A model generated the notes under the pieces. That model did not search any database. It was not told where the DNA came from and saw only the letters and a list, made by a program, of their open reading frames with translations. A stretch of DNA of 64,000 nt from Dinochytrium kinnereticum (Eukaryota > Chytridiomycota > Chytridiomycetes > Chytridiales > Chytridiaceae). Location: the NCBI GenBank assembly GCA_027604005.1, contig JADGJT010000078.1:1-64000 (forward strand), read 5' to 3'. Positions 1 through 11,158 of this stretch are shown here, piece after piece; position 1 is the stretch's first letter, and each line of letters opens with the position of its first letter. The position numbers and the translations under genes are program-made.

Positions 1-160
1 ACTGTGTACTTACTTTGTTTCATTGAACGAAAATGTTATCCGTTATTAGAAAGGACCACTTGTATCGAGTCGAACTGAGCTGGCAAAGCAATTGGGAATC
101 GGGAAGCTGCTTAATCAAAATCGGGTTTCTGGTTTGTCCTCGTTAAAAATCGTTCGCTAG

Positions 161-2406
161 CCCTTATGATATCATCTCAGATCATCCTCTAAAGAGTCAT
201 ATTGAAGTCATTGTAAAGCATCTATCAACGAGCTCTACCTCATCTTCATCATCACGGGATTCAAAAGCATCTCCCTCGAAGGACCCTAAACCCTCCAAAT
301 CATCTTATACCAAGGATTTGCCTGCGAACCCTTCTGCAACTTCAGCATCCTCACCACCATCAAACTTCTCTCACCCATCCTTTTCAGTCGGTGATTCTCG
401 ATCTCCAGAACGGAATAGTCCCCCTACTGTTGTTACATTCAACACACCGATTGGTGGCTTTGATTCGCGAAATCCTCGTGCATTGCAAGGAGGAATAGTC
501 TGCCCAACCACCGGCGTCACAGCAACGGCCAACACATCGGCTGCAGTATCGAGAGCTGGGAGTGCATCTTCAGCTCGGACAGCCGTAAACCTTCCCGTAA
601 GTTCGTCAGGTTGGGGAGGCAGAGAAAGAGGAGGAGATGGCTGGACATCTTCGGCTACAAACTCCAACGCTCCTTTGATGCAGCCGTCGAGAGCTGAGAT
701 GGAAGGAGCAGTCCCGAATTTGGATAGCTCTAAATCATTACGATCTTCTGTCTCCTCAAAGCATTATGGGGATCTTGAAATCACAGATGACATCGGATTT
801 GATGATGATGATGATGATGACGAATTTCTGGATAGAAGTTTGAATCACCAGAGAGGTAGTTTGGGTATGAATTCATTAGGGATAGCATCGCCTCTTTCAA
901 AAGGATCTCTGATCACGACGCAAAAGGCATTGATGTTGAGACGAGTTACCTTTGCTGGAACGGGGACAGAAGAATCTAGGACTAGGGCCACGTTTCCGGA
1001 TGAGTGGAGAGGGAAGGGATTTGTTTTGAATAGTCAAACCCCTGACTTGTCGTACGGTTTGGTTCAATCGCGGGTAGGTAGCTATAGAGTTAGGAACATA
1101 AAGAAAGAGTATTGACACGATGTGTGTTAACCCAGGGAGGTCCATGCGGTCTTCTTGCTGCACTTCAGGCGTACATGTTGAAGTATCTCTTGTTTGGACA
1201 AGATAAGACTGCACTGAAGTAAGAACTTTCCATAAGCTTAAGGGCTGATAGCATATGTGCAGATCAGGGAAGCTTCGTCCAACATCAGCGCAATGTAAAT
1301 CAGCATTAGTCAATGCAGTGTCAGAGATTTTATGGCAAGCAGGAGGAACTCGAAACCGGAAAGCTGTAGTTGCATTGTAAAACGTCTCAAGACTTTTTCT
1401 TATCGACCTAATTTTAGATTCAAGCCCAATTTAAGGGTTCAGTCCAAGTCTGATCTCTCTAGGGAACGCTATATCCCAGATGGAATCACCGAAAATATGG
1501 AACTTCATGAATTCGTTGATGCTGTGCCCTTGCGGGAATTTCTTGCGTTCAACCTGGATAGCGTTCGTTTCTTATATATACTTACGATTCCTGATTTTTA
1601 TATAGTTTATGAATAATGATCCCTACCGACACGGTCTTATTCAGCTCTTGTACTCTGCTGTTTTGAGTCGAGGTGCGGAAACAATCAGGGAAGAGGACTT
1701 TGATGAAACAGGATGCTCTCTTATTGGAAGACATGCATATTGCACACAGGTAGCTCATAAAGTCATGGCTGCAGTTCAAATTTAGAATGTTCGTTACTCT
1801 AACTTAAGGTTGGTATCTGCCCATCGTGCTAAATTAGGAGCTGGTCAATTTACTGCTCATGGGACGAGCCATATCGAACGTGCATGATGGCGATATTCAC
1901 CTGGGAGGTGGGGCGGCAGGAGAAGATGTCAAAGTCTTAAAGGGATTTAAGAAGACGCAGCAGTTTGGATACCTAACCCTTTTTGAACATTATGGGTCTC
2001 TTAAGGTTTGTCTTTTTTTCATTTTTAAGTTTGTCATTTTGAGATCTAACTTAAACACTCTTGTAAACAGGTTGGCGACTACCTCAAGAATCCCACCCTT
2101 CCCATCTTTGTCGTCTGCGCTGAATCCCATTTCTCCATTCTATTCTCAACGGACGACAGGCCACTCACAAAAACAAACTCTACAGGAGGGAAGGCAAGCG
2201 TACCTGTGAGAGGCTTTGACCTATACTATTACGATGGACTCGCTGGACAGGATACAGAGATTCGACTTGCCGTGCGGCCGTCGTGTGACGGGAAAAAGGC
2301 CGATGATGGAGGGGATGATAAGCTCACGCCTCCGCTTGAGCTTGTGATAGGCACTCGGTGGGAGGGAGCCGAGGTCGAGTGGCATGGGAGCGAACCCCTC
2401 CTGTGA
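161..2406 (+). CDS. MINDY-4-like lysine-48 deubiquitinase (5' partial)
   Basis: Predicted cysteine deubiquitinase of the MINDY-3/4 (FAM188, DUF4205) family, which trims K48-linked ubiquitin chains. In-frame exons: 161-1073, 1136-1218, 1263-1376, 1418-1562, 1606-1749, 1838-2005, 2071-2406; all joins keep phase. The N-terminal part is Ser-rich with an acidic run (IGFDDDDDDDE). The catalytic domain starts at 'LSYGLVQ' and continues after an intron with 'GGPCGLLAALQAYMLKYLLF', which holds the catalytic Cys. Later come 'RKAVVAL', 'GRHAYCTQELVNLLLMGRAI', 'LTLFEHYG' and 'CAESHFSILFS', which holds the catalytic His. These blocks are in the order known for the family. The frame is open up to an acceptor-like TAG at 160, with a stop just before it, so at least one upstream exon lies outside the window. 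Identification is strong; the missing start is certain. Confidence 0.88.
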
Positions 2407-2874
2407 AGCAGCAGTAATAATGAATGATAAAAAAAGCTGCAGTTGTTGTGTTTTGCTGGTCGTCGGAGCTTGAATCCAGAATTGTTGGTTGGAGTCAGAA
2501 AATTCCACTGTGTGACCAGCTGGTCTAGAGTATAAAAGGTGCCTTGCCTTCCCTGTTCAAAAGCTTGTCCCTTGCCTGCCCAGACATTCATTGTGCAACG
2601 ACGGACTCACCCGGTGCGCTGCTTTCATTGGTGCGCTGGGGATTGTAGCCTCTGGCCAATCACCGCTCCCAGCCTCTGGCACAAACAGGTGCGTGTTCTA
2701 GCCATGTTCTAGCCACGAGCTACCCCCAAGCTCAGGGACAAGCCTTCATTCATTCTGAATATGTTGGTTGCGTTGGATGGAGACACTCGCGCATCGGCCA
2801 TCGTCACCTCCTGATCACTTTGCATTCTTCATCCTGCAGCCACGCCCGCAGATCATTCGCATCAACGTCTCAAC
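2407..2874 (+). promoter_or_regulatory. intergenic/promoter region upstream of the FCP1-like gene
   Basis: 468 bp between the MINDY stop and the next start codon. No convincing coding sequence on either strand. A TATA-like 'gtataaaag' lies at about 2530-2538, roughly 340 nt before the ATG, too far to assign firmly. The region is expected to hold the terminator of the upstream gene and the promoter of the downstream one. Confidence 0.4.
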
Positions 2875-5800
2875 ATGAGCATGTCCATCGAGAGCCTGCT
2901 GGGCTCATCCCAATCAAAGCAGCAACAGCAAGAGGCGCCAGCTCGACCCGCCGGCACTCCATTTTCCATATCCTCTTTGGTTGAAGGGAGCCCCTCATCT
3001 CCCGCTGCACAGGCTGGTGCATACCATACTTCTCCGCAGACGCCTTACCCGCCATCCGTTAAACATCCTGGCTATCAAACTCCGCCTCAGCATGGCTATC
3101 CGCATCCACACCAACAGCATCCCACGTATCGACCAGATGCCACTCATCATCATGATCGTTATTCTCCGTATGCAGGAGGTCATTATCAGCAAGCGCCATA
3201 TGGTCAACCGTATACTCAGCAGCATCCTCAGCAGCATCATCAGCCACAGCACCTGCAACAGCAGCACCCTCAACATCCTCCGCAGCAGCAGCTACAGCAA
3301 CCATATGAACACGAGTGGCCGAATCGAATTTACAATCAGAAACCCACCTACTACTCGCATTCTGGCCCACCGCCCATAACTACCGCGTATGACCCCCATC
3401 GACACATTTACACAACGGTGAGCCTTCAAGTTTGACGTTTTAAATCTTGAAACATTTCAACTTATTTTCCTCGCAACAAAGCCCGAAGGAAGAAACGAAG
3501 CTCACCATCCGCATCATCCGGCAAGTCAGCATCACGCTAACCATCATCCTGGGTACCCAACCTATCCTACTCAGCGCCAGTCGTCTCTGGCCCCTGCGCC
3601 AATATCAACACATGATGCACAACATAATCTTCGACCTAAGGCTCCAGAATATCCACAATATTATTCTCAGACACCGCCGCAGCCTCAACAAGAGCAAGCG
3701 CCATTTCGGCATGAACATCCGCTGCAGGGAGTCCGAGAAGTCTCTCAGCAGCCGCTGATGGATTTAATGTCAACACAACCTTCACATGATCGTGAAGTCA
3801 CCCCCACGGTATGCTTCGTATTCAATATAGTATGGTTTTCTTATGTTTGCGTTTTTTTTTTTTTTTTTTTTTTTCAACACAGAAATCGTTAGCAAAAAAA
3901 GGAAAGAAAATTCCATCAGAAGCAGCAGTCAAAAGAAGAGAGAAAAAAGGAGCAAAAGTACCCGAGAATCCCCGCCCAGCTCCGATAGATTCTGGTGTTC
4001 AAGTTCTGCAATCTTCCATTGTAGAACCTGCCGATGTCAATTCTTTGAAATCTTCCGTGACCGAATTACCAGAGGATGAGATCGTTGCATCTGAGATAGA
4101 TGCTTCGTCGAACATTAGCGATTCTACTCAGGAGAGCTTTACAATCGAAGAATCTGGCGAGATTAAACCTTTGTTAGATAGTGGGAGCCGGGATATAGTG
4201 ATGGATAATTCCGTGTCCTCCAAAACCGATCCGCTTGTGGAAACACGCACTACTATCCCAAGCTCTGATACAACACCGTTGAACGTGAAGATTCCCGAAC
4301 CTCCGATTCCGACTCCGATGGGCGCCAATGACGAGACTATGGATGTGGATAAGATAGAACCAGCAGTCAAGCAATCGAAAATAGAAGCTTCAAAAGAGAA
4401 GACCGCTGAAAATCCAAAGTCAAATGGTTTCGGCATGGATGAGATTAACACCCTTTTGGGGAAAACCGTAGCGCCTACAATTGAGGGGAAAGTATCAGAT
4501 ATGCCTGTCGCCAGTACAGGAGCAAAGGTTAAATCAATTGACAGTATGGAAGAAGAGCAAGGCGAGATCCCAGCGTCTACCGATAACCTACAAGAAGCGA
4601 CGCAGGACACAACTAAACCACCCCTCTACCCAAAGAAGTCTTCCCCGAAAAAGAAGTCTCTCCCCGCCTTCAACGTGCGTATCGAACTCCCGTCTAACCG
4701 TTCCGCATCCCCGGCAACAGCATCTATGAAATCTCCAGGCACAAACGCACCGACTCCTCAAACACCAGCAGCGACTTCCGCTACCGCAAAGACTCCTGGT
4801 CGACCACGAAGCGGGTCGGTGTCGATGCTAACGGAGCTTTCACCGGCTCTTATGGCTGCACTTAATGGCGATGGGCTGAAGTATCGAACTGAGACTTCTT
4901 CATCTTATGCAAGTGCACCGGATCGACCACCCCGTATTGAAGCCACAGCACCATCTACGAGCCTTCCAGAGAAGCCTACCCCAACAGTAGTGAATCTTCC
5001 AGAGGAGTCGTCCTCCACGGTAGCAAACCTTCCGGAAAGACCTTCCCCTGCGGTAGTTAACCTTCCTGGTCGCCCGACGTCTCGACCTAATTCTTCGGCA
5101 AAAAGAACAGGATCACCGGTCACAACCGCATCTGGAGACAATGATACGCCTGCTAAACGTCCAAACAACAACCGTTCCGGATCTCCGTTGACGTCAAGTC
5201 GGTCTACCTCGAAGAATGAGGTCGATCGCGAGCCTAGCCGGTCCACTTTGAAAAACGAGGGTGATCGTGAACGAGATGCGTCCCCGGCCTTATTGACACC
5301 GAGTAAAACTGCCCAATCTTCTTCAATCCCATCAGTCGTTCCGGCACCCGCGAAACCTGCCGGGGTGTTGAAACCTTCGTTGTTGAAGCCTCCAAGTATT
5401 CGGAAGATAACGTCGGCGACTGGGCCGCCTGAGGGGATGAAAGGGCAGAATAGAGACGGCGGAAGTGGACCGTATGGGAATAGAGATCGGGACTCGGGAA
5501 CGGCTGGAGGGTCTCTAAATGGGTTTTCGAGAAGTGGGTCCTCGGGGTCAATGGGGAGTTATGGAGGGAAAAGGGGCGACAGGGGGGAGAGGGTGGATAG
5601 GGTTGAAAGGGATGAATACCCAGGGCTGTATGAGGGTGTTGGGGTGAGTTCTTTTTCTTTTGTGCTGAGACGGTGACATATCCCAGTTTAACTTAGTTTT
5701 CTTCTCTTTTTCGTTTTTGTAGACCCTTCGGAATACCTTAAAGTCGATAGTGGACAAAGACCCTGATATCGCGGCTGCGTTAGAAGAGCTCGGGAGTGAG

Positions 5801-7590
5801 AGCCCGTTAAAGCGACAGAGACTCGATTCTCCTGCCGTTTTTGGAACTGGTGAGTGTTTTATTTGTCTTGTTTCATGAAAGGCTTATTCCTTCTTTTTTA
5901 CAGATTTTATGAAAATTGAGTCGAAAAATTCCGTTTCTGGTAAGTTTTTTACTCCTTTGTTGAATGTACCCCAACTATTCCCATATTGTAGAATTCTTAC
6001 AGGCTTTCCCCCTTCACTAGAAACAAAATTCACACCCCTAAACTTCGCGAGCCCCCCCGACCAAATCACTTTTCGCCTCTCCATCCCAATGGAATATTCA
6101 ATTGCTTCCCCAACAGGCGCTCCGACTTTTACCAAGCAGCGGGAGATACTTTCTCTTACTTCTTGCAATATTATCCGACGGTTTGACTTTCCAACATTTG
6201 CTATTGAGGATTGCTATGAAGTTCAGAGTTTACTGCCCAGGAGTTATTACACCATGCTGCACCATGGCAAGGTGAATAATTGTTTGGTCTTTGAGCAAAC
6301 GGATCATGATCACTTTTATTTAATGGAGATGGTTGGGTTGAAGATGGTGGGTGCATGTACCTTTTTTTTCCTTTTCTTTTTCCATTGTGATCTTTCTGTC
6401 TGTAGATTACTTTTATATATTGTTTCTTTTTTTTTATCTTAGTCGGAGAATGTACTGATACCTATGTAGATGACATACATTAACGTGCGGCCTACACAAG
6501 GCGAAGAAATGTGGGAGCTACACATTAAACATGCCCGAGAGCGGAAGTATGTTCCACTCCAACATATCCCTTCTTCCATACCGCCTCCGTTGACCGTCTG
6601 TTTCGCGCAACTAACTCGTTTGTCATGCAGTTATTTGTTTGGTTACTTGGTCAGAAAGACAGAGATGCATAACCTCATTCAAACAAGGGCCAACTCACTT
6701 CTTGTTCAGAGAAGGCTACCCCTTGTTCTTGATCTTGATGATACTCTTGTGAGAGTCGTTGGGAATGAGCAGGGGCGATATGTTCCTGAGAATAAGATTG
6801 GGAGCAGTGAGTTATCCCCCCCTTTTTTTCTTCTTTGCTTTCTTCTCTATATCTATTGTCGAATTACTGACATCTCATCTCGTTAGTTATGCACCGAGTC
6901 CGAAAACTTCCCGATGGAAGAAGAGTAGTCTTAACCGAACGTGTCGAGGAGTTCCTTGAATGGGCCCAAAAGTAAGTCCTCCTCCCACCTCATCAGATTT
7001 CTCATTATCATATCACAGATACTACGAAGTCAATGTCTGTTCTCTTGGCGACCAGCACTACGTTGATATGGTTATCGGTGTCCTCGACCCCCAGCGAACG
7101 AGAATCCGAGGGGTCGTTCATTCGGCCCGCAACGAGTTTCTTTACATCGAGTCGTCACGGTACCCACGGAGGCCACCTAAAGATCTCCTCACGCTGTTTC
7201 CATTTTGCGGAATGTCGAGAGGAATGGATGGGCCTGACGGCCCGGCGGTTGAACCGATTGTTGTGGATGATAATGTTAACATGTGGCCGGCTGATCAGCA
7301 GGATAACATCATTGTAAGCTTATTCCTTTATATTCTCTTTTTTTGGTGGGGAGCAGACGGTATTCTGATGATTCTTGTTTTGGATATAGGTTGTTAAAGA
7401 GAAAAGGAACGCGGATGTATGGAACGTTCAACTTTTCCCTGTCGTTCAACAAGTTCTGGCGACGATACATTCTGAGTTTTTTCGTCAATTGGATACTTGG
7501 GATCGTGTTGGGCCTCCTCCACCTGGGGCTTGCAGGCTTTATAAAGAGCATTTGAGGGCGGAACTCGGAAGGAGGATTGCGGAGGATTAA
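2875..7590 (+). CDS. large protein with C-terminal FCP1-like (FCPH) phosphatase domain
   Basis: Eleven exons join in phase into 1323 residues: 2875-3417, 3482-3808, 3883-5643, 5723-5849, 5904-5939, 6003-6346, 6470-6546, 6631-6806, 6887-6971, 7019-7313, 7390-7590. Residues 1-290 are rich in Gln, His, Pro and Tyr; about 290-880 are Ser/Pro/Thr/Lys-rich and probably disordered. The C-terminal third is folded. 'PLVLDLDDTLVRV' (near residue 1106) has the DxDxT signature of FCP1/SCP-type HAD phosphatases, followed by 'LTERVEEFLEWAQKYYEVNV' and 'EPIVVDDNVNMWP', as in CTD phosphatases. It likely removes phosphate from RNA polymerase II CTD or a similar nuclear substrate. A BRCT domain is not evident, so it is closer to the plant CPL-like layout than to canonical Fcp1. 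The role of the N-terminus is unknown. The ATG chosen opens the first exon and has no upstream in-frame rival. Confidence 0.8.
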
Positions 7591-8063
7591 TCGTTTTTGT
7601 TCAACTTTATTGTGATATGTATTTTTTTTCTTCTTTCTCGTCTTACTGGCGTTTAAGATAATGTGTAATTTTCGTTTTTACAGAGTTTCGGTATTTGTTT
7701 TTACCGTGTACATCGTGTTTTTTCCCCCCCTCTTATATCCTTTTTTTTAATGTGTAAGAGCATATTTTTTTTTTTTTTTTTTTTTTGGGGGGGGGGTTAG
7801 GTTTGCGTGGAGCACATATCCTATTTGTTCTTCTTATATCTCAGAAATACTCCGATAATGTTATTTCAGTGTTTGGCTGATATTTGCTCTAATCATTTCT
7901 CTATGTACTGCCAAGTATATCTCAAGTTCAACCGTGGAAGCAACGAAAAGCCTTAGACATATCCATACGAATAATTTCGCCCCTGAGCCCAACTGGACAT
8001 AATACAGGATCATAGAAGTTGGCGATACATTTATGTTTATTTAAATACAAATACGAGAATGCC
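7591..8063. other. intergenic, convergent 3' ends
   Basis: 473 bp between two convergent genes. It holds T-rich tracts and a long T-run followed by a G-run at about 7767-7797, a place where sequencing errors are likely. No gene seen. Confidence 0.5.
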
Positions 8064-9043
8064 TTAGAATCCATCAAGGCCAAACTTGGAAGCAATGAAA
8101 GCCTCCACCCCCTTTGCGTACCTCCTGTGAAGCTCCGCAGTAGGGTGAATACCGTCGTAGTTCATCCACTTATCAGGGTTAGCACACACAGTTGCCTTTC
8201 CAAATGGAGGAAGGCCAGTGATGCAATCCGTGCAGCAGATCTCATCGAAACCGTGATCAAACCCAGCAGCCTTGATATCAGCCACAATAGGCAAGGTCAC
8301 GGTGCTCATCTCAAACAGCTCCAACCTGACGTTGCTGAAATCAGCGAGGAACCTCTTAGCCTGCTTAATGACCTCGTTTCCGTAAGCGTCCTCAAAGGGT
8401 GAGCCCCTGGCTGAGATGATGTTGAGGATGTTTTTGGTCCCAGCCTTGGCGAGGGCTGCCCAGTTATCGTAGTTGGCGGTGGCAAAGTAATCACCGGTCC
8501 TGTTCAACCTCCTCCCCTGGTTGTTCAAAAAGTCGTTTCCTCCAGCCCAAATCGTCACCAAGGTAGAGGGATCGCGGAGCACCCGGACAGGGCTGCTCTT
8601 GTCGCAAGGCTTGTCGGTCTTTGGGGTTTCCTTGATGTAAGCGTCGATCTGGGCATCCACACCAGGAACTGGGAGGAATCCGCCTGGGACTGTGATGTCT
8701 CCGAGGAATCCCTGAATAATCTTATCGTTGGTGGTGGCTCCTGCGACCGCTCTGTTGATCAGATTGACATTGTAGGCATTGGCGACAACCTCGATATAGG
8801 TGAGACCGTTGCTGGATCGACCTTCGAAAAAAGTGTTGGGGAAAGGGATGCCGACGGCTGCAAGAAGGGCTTTGGCATTGCCATTGTCAGTTAGACTGTC
8901 GCCAAAAGCTACGATCGTATTGATGGCTGGAAGAACAGTTAGTTTAAAAAGTTTGCAGGGTGAAAGGAAGCATGATGATTCTTACATGCAGCTGCGGATG
9001 AGGCGAGAAGGAGAACAGTGAGGGCTGCGCGAGTGAACATCAT
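8064..9043 (-). CDS. secreted SGNH/GDSL hydrolase, copy 1
   Basis: Two exons (8986-9043 and 8064-8926, read on the minus strand) join in phase to 306 residues. Residues 1-19 are a signal peptide (MMFTRAALTVLLLASSAAA); the single intron follows it directly in phase 1. Block I 'FGDSLTDNG' carries the nucleophilic Ser, 'IWAGGND' is block III with the oxyanion Asn, and 'DGIHPTAELH' is block V with the catalytic Asp and His. This is the family of secreted esterases and lipases acting on ester bonds of lipids or polysaccharides. A Cys-rich stretch 'ICCTDC...VCANPDKW' just before block V is shared with the neighbouring paralogue. Substrate cannot be told from sequence. A TATA-like sequence lies about 70 nt upstream on the minus strand. 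Confidence 0.9.
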
Positions 9044-9488
9044 TTTTCTAAGAAGTCTAGGGAAAGATAGCAGATGAAGAAAGGACGGTTTCTATTGCTT
9101 AGATCGCCTTTTTATATGTTGTGGCAGTTGGTTGTGAGTCCATCCCGTGGTTATGCCCTTATGAGGCGAATTCTAGCGGGTGTCCGATTGGGTTGAAGTA
9201 ATGCAACGTCGGCACCATTTCTGCAGCACGAAGTTTTTTAGCCGCGCTTGAGACCTGTTATACCTCCTCACGGTTTTGAGTGTTAACTTTTCCAACCCTC
9301 GCAAAAAGGAAATCCAAGTGCCACGGTGGGACAGAGACATTCCCTCAAGGATTTGAAATACGCTGCCTAGCTTACATTTTACAGTACAAGTGAAAACGTA
9401 AGAAAGCCATAATCATATATATTTGCTAAAGATAAACGACATGAGTTGTTGAACTCAGAAACAAAGAGGCAGAAGTATTTTTTTAACC
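9044..9488. other. intergenic between the two SGNH genes
   Basis: 445 bp holding the promoter of copy 1 (minus-strand TATA-like 'catataaaaag' near 9110-9120) and the 3' flank of copy 2. No gene seen. Confidence 0.5.
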
Positions 9489-10479
9489 TCAGAAACCAAA
9501 CTTCTGGCTGATAAACTCATCCAGTGACGAAGCGACCAGCCTGTGAACGGCAGCGGTAACATGAATACCGTCCCAAATAATCCACTTGTCAGGGTCAGCA
9601 CAGACAGCAGCGGCCCCAACAGGAGGGAATGCGGAGAAGCAATCAGTGCAGCAAGTCTCAGTGGTGGTGTGCTCGAAACCGAAAGCAGTTGGGTTCATAA
9701 CGATCGGACCAAAGATGCTGACGGACTGGTATAATTCGAGCTTGACTTGAGGATAGGCGGCTTGGAACGCGAGGGACTGAACCACCAGCTCAGTGCCATA
9801 GGAGATGTCGAAGGCGTCGAATGGAGCAGGAACCACAGTTAAAATGTTTACCGCACCAGACTTGGCAAGAGCCTCCCAGTTTCCGTATTGGGACTTGGCA
9901 AAGTACGAGCCCTCTTTGCCTAGGTTGAGGATGGTATTGTCAAACTTGTCGTTTCCAGAGGACCAGATGGTGAACAAGGTGGTGTTGAGTTTGACGCCTG
10001 GAGTATTTTTGGTCTTTTCAAGGTATTGAACAATTTGGGTGTCAACACCAGGCACGGGCTGGATGGATCCGTCACTGCGGAGGGGCTCGCCGAACTTTCC
10101 TCCAAGCCAGCCTTGAACAAGCTTGTCTGAGGTTGTGCCTCCACCGACCGCATTATTGTTGAGAGGAATGTCCCGGTTTTTTGCCAGAATCTCGATATAG
10201 GTGGGGCCGTTAGTGAAGCGTCCCTTGAAGTAGGCGTCGGACGGGATGACAGGACCGTTCTTTTTAGTTATTTCCTCAGCCAGACCACTATCAGTCATAC
10301 TATCTCCAAAGCTAACTATACTCTTGACACCTGAACACACATGGAGTGGAATAAGCAACAGAGAAAATAGGTCATATGAGAAAAAGAGTTGATGTCAACG
10401 TACGGCCGGTCTGTGCCAGGGCTCCGGAAGCGTAAAAGACTGGAAAGAGGGCCGTAAGGCAGACGCTTATGGCAACCAT
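9489..10479 (-). CDS. secreted SGNH/GDSL hydrolase, copy 2
   Basis: Two exons (10404-10479 and 9489-10330, minus strand) give 305 residues. The first exon encodes a signal peptide (MVAISVCLTALFPVFYASGA) and the intron is again phase 1 right after it, so the pair arose by tandem duplication. Block I 'FGDSMTDSG', block III 'IWSSGND' and block V 'DGIHVTAAVH' supply the Ser, Asn and Asp/His of the SGNH active site. The Cys-rich insert 'TCCTDCFSAFPPVGAAAVC' is conserved with copy 1. Probably a secreted esterase with a different or shifted substrate range; the divergence between copies is considerable. A TATA-like element ('tataaaatg' on the minus strand) lies about 50-60 nt before the ATG. Confidence 0.9.
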
Positions 10480-11158
10480 ATCTCGTGTACTTTATGTTGA
10501 AGTAGGAAGAAGAAGGGGTGTTTCTCAGCATTTTATACTAAATGCTTCGGTTTCATGGAACTAAAATGACCTCTTATTCAAATCTGATTGACGGCTTGGT
10601 TCAGGGAAGAATCCAATGGATCAAAACCCCCTATCACATCAACAGCGATCAAATATTCTTTTATTTGAGTGAAAAAAGGTAATTCTACGTAGTCGATAGA
10701 GACTGTGATGCAAGGTGCTAAAAGGGTCAAACAGGGTCAGAAAGTGGTCCGAAGGTAACTGGAAAACCACCCTGAAACGCTCCATTCAAAAAGCTTAAAC
10801 AGTAGTTTACATGCACCATGGCTTGTTTCCTCCTCAAGATAGAGCAGCACACATAAATCAAGAGAAAAGGAATGGAGGCAGGAAAACCGCCCATGTTATA
10901 TCCAGAATTCAGAGTTCAGTTCATGGTTAACTGATGTAGATCACCTCCTCACCCATTTTTCGAATGATCTGGCTGATGTAAAGCTGCTTAATACCAATGC
11001 GAAAGAAACTCTCTGGCCCTAGATGTGAAGCAATGTGCAAGCACACCAAGAGTAATTGCTGAATCCTGGAAGACAATTGTCAGAGTTTTGCAACACTTTC
11101 TTGGACAACTTTCGAAAGAATTGTAGCCTTGATTGTGTCTGGGTAAAGAACAAGACTA
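10480..11158. other. intergenic, divergent promoters
   Basis: 679 bp between the minus-strand SGNH gene and the plus-strand subtilase. Short open frames on both strands have no recognisable content. It presumably holds both promoters. Confidence 0.45.

Noticed and set aside
4128..4610. Antisense frame within the phosphatase gene
   Set aside because: Sense frame is confirmed by phase-consistent exons; the antisense has no motifs.
7767..7797. T-run/G-run as a special signal
   Set aside because: Homopolymers in the 3' flank are common here and error-prone; nothing supports a function.
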